Positions 1-6,303 of a stretch of DNA of 9,000 nt are shown in pieces. Numbering within the stretch: position 1 is the first letter of the stretch; every line of letters starts with the position of its first letter. The stretch lies in assembly GCA_016872125.1 (NCBI GenBank), contig VHBD01000049.1, positions 1 to 9,000 of the forward strand, written 5' to 3'. Position numbers and translations under genes: made by a program. The stretch is from Sphingomonadales bacterium. Lineage in GTDB: Bacteria > Bacteroidota > Bacteroidia > UBA7662. The notes beneath the pieces are model-generated. The model was not told the DNA's origin, did no database searches, and saw only the letters and a list, made by a program, of their open reading frames with translations.

Positions 1-113
1 CCCCCCCAACCGTATCCGCCCCCCCAACCGTTCCAACCACCCCAACCGTATCCACCGCCCCAACCCCAGCCGTTACCCCATGGATTGTTCCAAGAATTCC
101 ATGGATTGTTCCA
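1..113. repeat. Short direct repeats encoding the W/G/N-rich tail
   Basis: A 14-nt exact repeat (CCCCAACCGTATCC) occurs at 4-17 and 40-53, a 36-nt period matching the GGGYGWGG protein unit. A 15-nt exact repeat (CCATGGATTGTTCCA) occurs at 78-92 and 99-113, a 21-nt period matching the WNNPW unit. The repeats lie inside the lipoprotein reading frame, both periods are multiples of three, and the array may continue beyond the left edge. Confidence 0.7.
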
Positions 114-656
114 ATAGGCATAATAATTCCATCCCCCGCCCCAACTCCAACAAGGGCCGTTCCATCCAATACCTGGTCCGATACCCCATCCCCAACCGCC
201 ATAGTTCGGGCTAAACAGCCCGGGCAAAGCATTGGCATCCCATCGCCCGTCTCGGTATCCGTGGCGGTAAGCCCTGCGGTAATCTGCGATACTCATTCCC
301 AAATCATCATCCATAAAGACAGTTCCCCTTTCATCGTCCTCCCATCCACGGGATCCAGCCAATCGATCAGCCCTTCCGAGATCATTATTGCGACTACCAA
401 AATCAGATCCAGTTCGGTCTGCCCCTTCTGCCAGGTTACCCCTGTTTCGATTCGTTGATATGACCCCAGAACCGTTGACCGAAGCTTCCCCATCTTGTCG
501 ATCCTCTTCTGCATCAAATCCCCCTGCGACGTAATAGGTGTCAGTATTGTAATGATCGTCAGCTCCGGACACCGTTAGTGCCTGCCTGGAACACGAAAAC
601 AAGGCCGGCAACAGGAGAACCCCAAGGAGGCTCTGCAAACTCAAGGAACTTTTCAT
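1..656 (-). CDS. Trp/Gly/Asn-rich repetitive lipoprotein (partial, C-terminus outside window)
   Basis: Open for 218 codons from ATG 656-654 to the window edge with no stop. I translated every line in this frame. The N-terminus (MKSS..., then a Leu-rich stretch) ends in LPALFSC, a lipobox with the lipidated Cys at residue 22, so export and lipid anchoring are expected. Residues about 30-110 are polar and acidic with many Asp, Gly, Arg and Asn. A motif DYRRAYRHGYRDGRWD follows at about 125-140. From about 152 onward the protein is almost only Trp, Gly, Asn, Tyr and Pro, with repeated units such as NNPW and GGGYGWGG. It resembles, from memory, the W/G/Y-rich lipoproteins of Bacteroidota sometimes mislabelled 'vitellogenin II precursor'; function unknown. 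Transcribed divergently from proS. No Shine-Dalgarno is visible upstream of the ATG. The gene call is firm because of the signal, the continuous frame and the biased composition; the role is not known. Confidence 0.85.
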   Translation of the reverse strand, partial: MKSSLSLQSLLGVLLLPALFSCSRQALTVSGADDHYNTDTYYVAGGFDAEEDRQDGEASVNGSGVISTNRNRGNLAEGADRTGSDFGSRNNDLGRADRLAGSRGWEDDERGTVFMDDDLGMSIADYRRAYRHGYRDGRWDANALPGLFSPNYGGWGWGIGPGIGWNGPCWSWGGGWNYYAYWNNPWNSWNNPWGNGWGWGGGYGWGGWNGWGGGYGWG

Positions 657-873
657 GGCCAATGGATTTAAAAGGCTGATTAATGCAAATTTACGCTTCT
701 ATTTGTCAAAATTATGGATAAGGTCTCTTGTTGAAGGTTTAATCAAAAAAATGGATTTCAAAAAACTTACGCGTGTTCATGGTTTTGGTGTGTTTTTTTG
801 CATTGAACCTTTTTAAAACCGTTCATCATTGCAATTCGAACTCCCTAATTGATTTTTAATTCGTTAACGTAAA
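657..873. other. Divergent intergenic region between the lipoprotein gene and proS
   Basis: AT-rich 217-nt spacer that must hold the promoters of both divergent genes. It contains A- and T-runs near 744-750 and 792-799. On the minus strand there is one good Bacteroidota -7 match. On the plus strand I found no convincing TTTG/TAnnTTTG pair for proS; the best near misses are TTTTTTTG at 793-800 and CATCATTG at 824-831. No ORF of note, no tRNA and no strong hairpin were seen. Confidence 0.6.
686..693 (-). promoter_or_regulatory. Candidate Bacteroidota -7 element for the lipoprotein gene
   Basis: Read on the minus strand this is TAAATTTG, an exact match to the Bacteroidota -7 consensus TAnnTTTG. 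It lies about 30 nt upstream of the lipoprotein ATG, which would give a short leader of roughly 25 nt. The nearest TTTG that could serve as the -33 element (707-710) is only 13 nt away, shorter than the usual spacing of about 17-23 nt, so this is a weak call. Confidence 0.35.
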
Positions 874-2343
874 ATGGCCAAGGAAATTACAGAACGCGTC
901 CAAGATTATGCTCAATGGTATCAAAACCTGGTGATACGGGCAGGGCTGGCTGATTATTCGGCGGTTCGGGGTTGCATGGTCATCAAGCCCTACGGCTTTG
1001 CCATTTGGGAAAGAATGCGGGATGCCCTGGACGCCAAGTTCAAGGCCACCGGCCACCAAAACGCCTATTTTCCCCTCTTCATTCCCAAATCCTTTTTCAG
1101 CAAAGAAGCCGCCCACGTGGATGGTTTTGCCAAAGAATGCGCTGTGGTGACGCATTACCGATTGCGCAACGGGGCGGATGGTCAAATTGAGGTGGATCCC
1201 CAAGCCAAATTGGAGGAGGAACTCATCGTCCGCCCTACCTCCGAGACCATTATTTGGAACAGCTACCGGGATTGGATCCAGAGTTACCGGGACCTACCCC
1301 TGCTCATTAACCAATGGGCCAATGTGGTCCGCTGGGAAATGCGCACACGACTTTTCCTTCGGACTACCGAGTTTCTATGGCAAGAGGGTCATACCGCCCA
1401 CGCGACATCAGAAGAGGCAATTCACGAAACCAAGCAAATGCTGGACGTGTACGCAGACTTTGCGGAACATTGGATGGCCATGCCCGTTATCAAAGGAGTC
1501 AAAACCGAGCAAGAACGCTTTGCGGGGGCGGTGGATACCTACTGCATCGAGGCTTTGATGCAAGACGGGAAGGCACTGCAAGCCGGGACATCGCATTTTC
1601 TGGGTCAAAATTTCGCGAAAGCCTTTGACGTCCAATTTGCCAACGCCCAAGGAGGTAGAGAATATGTTTGGGCCACTTCTTGGGGAGTCTCAACGCGTTT
1701 GATGGGCGCCTTAATCATGGCCCATTCGGATGACCAAGGCCTGGTCCTCCCACCCATGCTCGCTCCGGTACAGGTGGTGGTGGTTCCCATCTACAAAGGC
1801 GCGGACACGATTTCGGTGCTGCGCGATGCTTGCCAAACGTTGGTCCACGAATGCCAAGCGGTGGGGCTCCGCGTTGAACTTGATGCAGAGGACAATGCCC
1901 GGCCGGGATGGAAATTTGCCCACCATGAACTGCGTGGCGTTCCGGTCCGCATTGCGGTTGGAATAAGGGATTTGGAAAATGGAACCGTGGAGCTCGCTCG
2001 CCGAGATTTGCAAACCAAAACCACAGTATCCCGGGATGGAATTGCATTAGTTTGCCAACAATTAATGAACGAAATTCAAGAGTCACTCTTCAACAAGGCC
2101 TTGGACTTCCGTCAATCCATGACTTTTGAAGTGGATACCTGGGAGGATTTTCAACTAAGAATTGAGGCCGGTGGCCTGGTAGCCGCGCATTGGGACGGCA
2201 CCGGTGCTACCGAAACCGCCATCAAAGAGGCCACCAAAGCCACGATTCGCTGTATACCCTTAGACCAAAAACCCGAAGCGGGTTCTTGCATTTATTCTGG
2301 CAAACCGTCCCAAGGCAGGGTGCTCTTCGCCAGAGCATATTGA
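874..2343 (+). CDS. proS: Prolyl-tRNA synthetase (short, archaeal/eukaryal-type class II)
   Basis: Charges tRNA-Pro with proline using ATP in the cytoplasm. The 489-residue length and the ending LFARAY fit the short archaeal/eukaryal-type ProRS common in Bacteroidota rather than the longer E. coli type with an editing insertion. Visible elements: GCMVIKPYGFAIWERM (33-48), RPTSETIIWNSY (120-131), class II motif 2 around RWEMRTRLFLRTTEFLWQEG (153-172), QAGTSHFLGQNFAKAF (236-251), and motif 3 with GVSTRLMGALIMAHSDDQG (271-289). The anticodon-binding domain begins near VVVVPIYKG (301-309), followed by the C-terminal ProRS extension. ATG 874 is chosen because MAKEITERVQDY aligns with the usual start of the family. 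No Shine-Dalgarno is evident; the upstream bases are AT-rich. In the C-terminal extension only two cysteines remain (460 and 472), so a four-Cys zinc site as in some homologues is absent. A gene of unknown function follows after 17 nt and may be cotranscribed. Confidence 0.97.
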   Translation: MAKEITERVQDYAQWYQNLVIRAGLADYSAVRGCMVIKPYGFAIWERMRDALDAKFKATGHQNAYFPLFIPKSFFSKEAAHVDGFAKECAVVTHYRLRNGADGQIEVDPQAKLEEELIVRPTSETIIWNSYRDWIQSYRDLPLLINQWANVVRWEMRTRLFLRTTEFLWQEGHTAHATSEEAIHETKQMLDVYADFAEHWMAMPVIKGVKTEQERFAGAVDTYCIEALMQDGKALQAGTSHFLGQNFAKAFDVQFANAQGGREYVWATSWGVSTRLMGALIMAHSDDQGLVLPPMLAPVQVVVVPIYKGADTISVLRDACQTLVHECQAVGLRVELDAEDNARPGWKFAHHELRGVPVRIAVGIRDLENGTVELARRDLQTKTTVSRDGIALVCQQLMNEIQESLFNKALDFRQSMTFEVDTWEDFQLRIEAGGLVAAHWDGTGATETAIKEATKATIRCIPLDQKPEAGSCIYSGKPSQGRVLFARAY

Positions 2344-2360
2344 TCTACAATCTGAGCCCC

Positions 2361-3032
2361 ATGAGCAACGAGAACAAAGACCAACTCCTGGCGGCAGTGG
2401 CAGCCAAATCCTCCACCAAGCAAGCCATTTACCGCAATACCCTTCAACATTTTGAATCCCTCAAAGAAATCTTATCTGAACTGGCTGATGCTTGGTCCTC
2501 GGTCATGATGGTCCAAGACCCCTCTGTTGAAATTGTTTTCAAAGACAAAAATCGTTTTGAATGCGATTTCAAATTCTCAGGGGACACGCTAAGCCTCTGC
2601 ATGCACACCAATGTTTTCACTTTTCCTCCAGAACATTTTGTACAGCAAAGCGCAAGGGTGGCCACCGATCCGATGTTAGGGTATTTTGGACAGATCCAAA
2701 TTTATAATTTTCTCTCCGACAGCTTAAAATACAACAGATTAGCGGATGAGGGTTTGTTATTGGCCAGAATCTTTGTGGATAGGGACAGTCATTTTTGGGT
2801 AGATGGAAAACAGCAGTTTAGTTTTCTTTACAACGACATACAAGAACAAGTCCTTAACCATGAGGTCTTGCTGAAAATCATCTTGCAAGCGATTCAATAT
2901 TGCTTGGACATGGATTTGATGGTGCCGCCTTACGAGCAAGTGAATGCAGTCGCTCTGGGTCAATTTCTAATGGAAAACGGGAGTTCCGGTCACAAAACCA
3001 CCAAACGCCTTGGCTTTATGGGCGAAAACTAA
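2361..3032 (+). CDS. Conserved-looking protein of unknown function downstream of proS
   Basis: Predicted 223-residue soluble protein with no signal peptide or membrane segment. ATG 2361 (MSNENKDQLL) is preferred over the upstream in-frame ATG at 2190, because that extension would lie in another frame of the proS 3' end. Residues 15-50 look helical (HFESLKEILSELADAW). A probable alpha/beta core follows: VEIVFKDKNRFECDFKFSGD (56-75), LCMHTNVFTFPPEHF (79-93), GQIQIYNFLSDSLKYNRLAD (110-129), ARIFVDRDSHFWVDGKQQFSFLYND (135-159), and a late segment YCLDMDLMVPPYEQV (180-194). From memory this pattern occurs in Bacteroidota proteins annotated only as hypothetical; I know no function for it. It sits 17 nt after proS, suggesting cotranscription. 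Its stop codon overlaps the folA stop on the other strand. The C-terminal tail from about 204 is short, polar and probably disordered. Confidence 0.88.
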   Translation: MSNENKDQLLAAVAAKSSTKQAIYRNTLQHFESLKEILSELADAWSSVMMVQDPSVEIVFKDKNRFECDFKFSGDTLSLCMHTNVFTFPPEHFVQQSARVATDPMLGYFGQIQIYNFLSDSLKYNRLADEGLLLARIFVDRDSHFWVDGKQQFSFLYNDIQEQVLNHEVLLKIILQAIQYCLDMDLMVPPYEQVNAVALGQFLMENGSSGHKTTKRLGFMGEN

Positions 3033-3574
3033 ATCGCCGTACGCTCCAAACGCTGATAGCGGAACCTGAGGCCGGAAGAACTTGTCAACCATTCCCCGGA
3101 CTTGACCAAGACCCAACGTTTGGGGTCCAAAGGGAAGCGGGCTTGGGCCACAGGCCATAAGCCCTCTACCTCGGTCCGTTCGATAAAATGGGCATGCTCC
3201 TCCATAACACGATAAATCTCTGCACCGCCAATGACCCAGACAGGGCCGACCTCGCTGCAAAGAGCCAGGGCTTCTTGGGGACTCCCTGCCCAAAGGCATT
3301 GACGGAAATATTCAGGTACATCCGTTGCAGAGATGGCATTATCAAGAAAACTTGCTTGCCTGGACATGACCACCATTTGCCTTCCCGGCAAAGCCCTGCC
3401 AATACTTAACAGGGTTTTCCGGCCCATGATGCAAGAATGCCCCATAGTCAAAGCCTTGAAGCGGGATAAATCCTCTGGTAATTTCCATAACAAATCATTT
3501 CCATCTCCAATGGCTCCATCCAAGGAAGAAGCCAGGAGCAAACCAACGGAACGCGAGGGGGAGGGCGAATTCAT
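3029..3574 (-). CDS. folA: Dihydrofolate reductase
   Basis: Reduces dihydrofolate to tetrahydrofolate with NADPH, regenerating the cofactor oxidised by thymidylate synthase. The 181-residue protein has the DHFR signatures in order: the Met20-loop-like region LDGAIGDGNDLLWKLPEDL (18-36), with Asp35 matching the catalytic acidic residue (E. coli Asp27); the NADPH-binding stretch GHSCIMGRKTLLSIGRALPG; and VWVIGGAEIYRVM, the conserved IGGxxxY cofactor motif. The start at ATG 3574 leaves a Ser/Pro-rich extension of about nine residues before the first strand (VGLLLASS), longer than in many DHFRs, and no internal ATG offers a shorter start. It is the last gene of the minus-strand group, 23 nt after thyA. 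Its TAG stop overlaps the TAA of the convergent gene, leaving no room for a terminator between them. Confidence 0.96.
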   Translation of the reverse strand: MNSPSPSRSVGLLLASSLDGAIGDGNDLLWKLPEDLSRFKALTMGHSCIMGRKTLLSIGRALPGRQMVVMSRQASFLDNAISATDVPEYFRQCLWAGSPQEALALCSEVGPVWVIGGAEIYRVMEEHAHFIERTEVEGLWPVAQARFPLDPKRWVLVKSGEWLTSSSGLRFRYQRLERTAI

Positions 3575-3597
3575 GGGCGATGATCGAGTAGGAAAGC

Positions 3598-4392
3598 CTA
3601 GACAGCAACCGGAGCTTTGATGGCCGGGTGGGGATCATACCCCTCCAAACAAACATGATCGTATCGAAAATCATCAATTTCCCTCACCGATGGATCCAAA
3701 TGAAGGGTTGGAAGGGGTCTAGCCTCCCGACCCAATTGGAGCCGCGCCTGCTCCTCATGGTTGGCATACAAATGGGCATCGCCCATGGTATGCACCAATT
3801 CACCGACCTTAAAACCACAGATCTGCGCCATCATGTGGGTGAGCAATGCATAAGATGCAATGTTGAAGGGAACGCCCAAAAAAACATCGGCGCTGCGCTG
3901 ATACAATTGGCAGGACAATTTCCCTTCGGCCACGTAGAACTGAAAAAAACTATGACAAGGTGGCAAAGCCATTTGGGGAATATCACTGACATTCCAAGCC
4001 GATAACAACAACCTTCTCGAATCAGGGTTGGTCCGAAGTTGACGGATAAGCTCCGCCAATTGATCGGTCTCCTTCCCATCGGGGCCAAGCCATCGGCGCC
4101 ATTGTTTACCATAAACCGGACCGAGTTCGCCTCGGGCATCCGCCCATTCATCCCAGATGCTGACCCCGTTTTCTTTCAGATAGGCGATGTTGGTCGATCC
4201 GCTAATGAACCATAACAATTCATGAACCACGGACTTGAAATGCACCTTTTTGGTGGTAATTAAGGGAAAACCCTCCTGCAAGTCAAAGCGCATCTGCGGG
4301 CCAAAGATGCTTCGCGTCCCTGTCCCGGTTCGGTCCTCTTTGTGGATTCCTTCGGTTAGAATCTTGGAGAGCAAATCATGGTACACTTTCAT
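3598..4392 (-). CDS. thyA: Thymidylate synthase
   Basis: Methylates dUMP to dTMP using 5,10-methylenetetrahydrofolate, yielding dihydrofolate. The length of 264 residues equals E. coli ThyA and the catalytic residues fall at the same numbers: Arg21 in EDRTGTGT, Arg126-Arg127 in DSRRLLL, nucleophile Cys146 in LPPCHSFFQF, Arg166/Ser167/Asp169 in QRSADVFLGVPFN with Asn177, and His207/Tyr209 in GDAHLYANH. The C-terminus APVAV matches the mobile tail that closes the active site. The start ATG 4392 gives the standard MKVYHDLL beginning; an AGGAA stretch 7-11 nt upstream could act as a weak ribosome site. It lies 15 nt downstream of rsmG and 23 nt upstream of folA, pairing the two enzymes of the thymidylate cycle. 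All visible catalytic residues are intact. Confidence 0.98.
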   Translation of the reverse strand: MKVYHDLLSKILTEGIHKEDRTGTGTRSIFGPQMRFDLQEGFPLITTKKVHFKSVVHELLWFISGSTNIAYLKENGVSIWDEWADARGELGPVYGKQWRRWLGPDGKETDQLAELIRQLRTNPDSRRLLLSAWNVSDIPQMALPPCHSFFQFYVAEGKLSCQLYQRSADVFLGVPFNIASYALLTHMMAQICGFKVGELVHTMGDAHLYANHEEQARLQLGREARPLPTLHLDPSVREIDDFRYDHVCLEGYDPHPAIKAPVAV

Positions 4393-4407
4393 GGCAATTC
4401 CTAAAGG

Positions 4408-5118
4408 TCAATTTAATTTAAATTTAGATAAGGAATGGCCTGCCTTCATGTACACCACATATTTTTGGTCAAAAAACGGATCCTCCAAAAAATCCCGCAC
4501 GGAATGAACCTCAAAGGGTCTACCGAGCTCCTTCAGTTCTTCACCAAGGCCACCTTGAAGATCACCGCCTTTGAGCACCAACCATCCGTTGGGTTTGGGG
4601 CCCCGCGATTGCTTCGATAGCAAAGCCTCGGTCCACTCCACCAAAAGCGCCATGCGTGCCACTGCCCTGGATACCGCAAAATCAAAGGGACCGGGCACTT
4701 GCTCTGCTCGGCTGTGCAAGGCCTCCAAATTGGAAAGTCCCAATTGACGAGCAATATCTTGAACCACTTTGATTTTTTTGCCAATGGAATCGACCGCAAC
4801 CCATTGCACCTCCGGAAAGACAATAGCCAGGGGGATGGCGGGGAAGCCGCCACCCGTCCCAATATCCAAAACGCGCATTCCTGGTGTAAAAGCCATCACC
4901 TTGGCAAGGGCCAGGCTGTGCAACACATGATGAATTGACATGGCTTCCTCGTCTTTACGGGAAATAACATTGATTTGGGAATTCCATGCCCGGTACAGGG
5001 CAGGAAGATTGTTCAAGGATTGGAGCTGATCGCCATGAAGGTAAGGGAAATAACGCAACCAATCCACGGCGATAGCATTGCTTTGCATGGAATTCCTTGG
5101 TTCGGCAGCCATGATCAT
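4408..5118 (-). CDS. rsmG: 16S rRNA (guanine-527-N7)-methyltransferase RsmG (GidB)
   Basis: Transfers a methyl group from S-adenosylmethionine to N7 of G527 (E. coli numbering) in 16S rRNA. In other bacteria its loss gives low-level streptomycin resistance. Visible family features in the 236-residue reading: WNSQINVISRKD (45-56), HHVLHSLA (63-70), the SAM-binding glycine loop VLDIGTGGGFPAIPLAI (83-99), the acidic residue ending strand 2 (Asp110 in VAVDSIGKK), and SRAVA (150-154) before the final LVLKGG strand. The N-terminus is uncertain. ATG 5118 is the first start after the upstream stop, 10 nt away, but ATG 5112 (third codon) and ATG 5088 (eleventh codon, MQSNAIAV, preceded by AAGGAA) are alternatives. 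The last gives 226 residues, closer to family length. Third from last in the minus-strand operon, between a glycosyltransferase and thyA. Confidence 0.95.
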   Translation of the reverse strand: MIMAAEPRNSMQSNAIAVDWLRYFPYLHGDQLQSLNNLPALYRAWNSQINVISRKDEEAMSIHHVLHSLALAKVMAFTPGMRVLDIGTGGGFPAIPLAIVFPEVQWVAVDSIGKKIKVVQDIARQLGLSNLEALHSRAEQVPGPFDFAVSRAVARMALLVEWTEALLSKQSRGPKPNGWLVLKGGDLQGGLGEELKELGRPFEVHSVRDFLEDPFFDQKYVVYMKAGHSLSKFKLN

Positions 5119-5128
5119 CCACTTTGGC

Positions 5129-6241
5129 CTACCACCTGGCTTTGGAGGGCTGGGTCATGCTCATCGCCCACACGGTTCGAAGGAACAAATTCTTGAGGTC
5201 GAGGATGGGCAAGAGCGGTAGGAGTCCAGTTTGTTTGAACCGTACTGCTGCCCAACCCAGGGTTCCCCATCGATATACCCATAGGCAAGCCCAGGGCGCG
5301 TAGTACTCTGAAGGCCACATCCATGCCAAGGCAGGCCATAAAACCATCATCCACAAGGATAATCCGTACATCGCTGTACGCAGTTTGTGCCCAAATTTGA
5401 GGTACGCAGCGCTGCTGACATGCCGCTTCTTTTGCTGGAACCATTCGCCCCAGCTCGCTGGAGCCTCCGTATAGGTCCAAGTATCCTGTTGAAAACAAAC
5501 CTTGACGTTGTTCTTGGTGGCCGCTTGGTTAACGAACAGGCCGTCGTCCCCCGAAATATGTTTGAGATGCGCGCTGAATCCTTTGTGATAAAAAAATAAA
5601 TTACGTAGGTACGACAAGTTCCCCCCTCTTCCCATAAAGGCCTGGCCGGCAAGGGCATGGCCGTAACACTGCAAATTGGTGAACAACGCATCGAATTGCT
5701 GAAACAATCCGAGTATCCCTTTGGTCTTTTCCAGTTGAACATGACCCAAAACCAATTCCGTAGAATCCTTGTAGGTGCCTTGGATCATGGACAACCACTG
5801 TTCACTTGCAGGCCTGCAATCTGCATCCGTGAAGATCAGATAGGAATGGGATGCGGCTTTGATTCCCAAGGTTAGCGCAAATTTCTTACCGGTAGGGTAT
5901 TTGTCTTGTTCCTCGACCGATACAATTTTGAGACGAGGATAGACCTCAGCAAATTCCTTGAGCACCAACCCCGTTTCGTCCCAACTGCTGTCATTGACCA
6001 CGATGACTTCGAAATCCGGGTGGTCTTGGGCCATCCAGACGGGAATGTTACGGCGAAGGTTATCGGCTTCGTTTCGGGCGGCTACAATGAGGCTCACCGG
6101 TTTGGCCGTGCCCGATCGCTCTTGTTTCCCTTGGGCACTCCACATGACCGGCCACCAGTAGCGTTGAAGATAATATAGATGCCAAAGTCCGGCCGCCGCA
6201 AAAAATATCCACCAAGGAAAATTCATGATCATTTCGGGCAT
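5129..6241 (-). CDS. Membrane-associated family 2 glycosyltransferase
   Basis: Likely transfers a sugar from a nucleotide sugar at the cytoplasmic face of the inner membrane; acceptor and product unknown. In the 370-residue protein, an N-terminal hydrophobic segment (about 8-33) is followed by a GT-A domain. That domain contains VSLIVAARNEADNLRRNI (49-66), EVIVVNDSSWDET (78-90) with the nucleotide-binding Asp84, TDADC (138-142) carrying the DxD-type metal motif, GRGGNLSYLR (204-213), GDDGLF (231-236) in the place of the catalytic acidic motif, and Q270-K-K-R273-H274, a QxxRH version of the QxxRW motif. Hydrophobic segments at about 290-312, 315-335 and 338-360 suggest a C-terminal membrane bundle, as in processive GT2 enzymes. 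Starts at ATG 6241, 6232 or 6226 (MNFPWWIF) are all possible; the first is listed. It is first in the minus-strand group, 10 nt ahead of rsmG, and divergent from tgt. Confidence 0.9.
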   Translation of the reverse strand: MPEMIMNFPWWIFFAAAGLWHLYYLQRYWWPVMWSAQGKQERSGTAKPVSLIVAARNEADNLRRNIPVWMAQDHPDFEVIVVNDSSWDETGLVLKEFAEVYPRLKIVSVEEQDKYPTGKKFALTLGIKAASHSYLIFTDADCRPASEQWLSMIQGTYKDSTELVLGHVQLEKTKGILGLFQQFDALFTNLQCYGHALAGQAFMGRGGNLSYLRNLFFYHKGFSAHLKHISGDDGLFVNQAATKNNVKVCFQQDTWTYTEAPASWGEWFQQKKRHVSSAAYLKFGHKLRTAMYGLSLWMMVLWPALAWMWPSEYYAPWACLWVYRWGTLGWAAVRFKQTGLLPLLPILDLKNLFLRTVWAMSMTQPSKARW

Positions 6242-6302
6242 AGGGTGCGAAATTAGAAGTCAGGGGCGAATTTTGGCCTCAGATTATCCACCCGTTGTCC
6301 AC
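6242..6302. other. Divergent spacer between the glycosyltransferase gene and tgt
   Basis: This 61-nt spacer should carry promoters for both directions. On the minus strand TAATTTCG (6255-6248) is one base away from the TAnnTTTG -7 consensus, but I see no matching -33 element. On the plus strand no clear -7/-33 pair was found before tgt. Two DnaA-box-like 9-mers lie at its right end. Confidence 0.5.
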
Positions 6303-6303
6303 A
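6284..6303 (+). promoter_or_regulatory. Tandem pair of DnaA-box-like 9-mers before tgt
   Basis: TTATCCACC at 6284-6292 and TTGTCCACA at 6295-6303 are each one mismatch from the strict DnaA box TTATCCACA. They have the same orientation and are 11 bp apart start to start, close to one helical turn, and end on the proposed tgt start codon. This is a pattern match only; no adjacent dnaA or origin features are present in the window, and chance similarity is possible. Confidence 0.25.

Noticed and set aside
261..517. Small open frames on both strands (65 and 74 codons) in the first 520 bases
   Set aside because: The lipoprotein frame covers this region with a signal peptide and biased composition; the others are shadows.
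712..721. A further DnaA-box-like 9-mer (minus strand TTATCCATA) upstream of proS
   Set aside because: A single near match in AT-rich DNA with no partner site; most likely chance.
784..831. Possible proS promoter elements (TTTTTTTG, CATCATTG)
   Set aside because: Each differs from TAnnTTTG and none has a well-spaced -33 partner, so I could not assign a promoter.
1408..2086. Several minus-strand open frames of 60-123 codons opposite proS
   Set aside because: They lie wholly inside a firmly identified gene, lack recognisable motifs, and look like shadow frames of its codon pattern.
2190..2360. Upstream in-frame extension of the unknown gene after proS
   Set aside because: It would be read in another frame across the proS C-terminus; ATG 2361 gives a compact gene just after the proS stop.
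6225..6302. Longer tgt start at ATG 6225
   Set aside because: It adds 26 residues not expected for the family and overlaps the start of the divergent glycosyltransferase gene.
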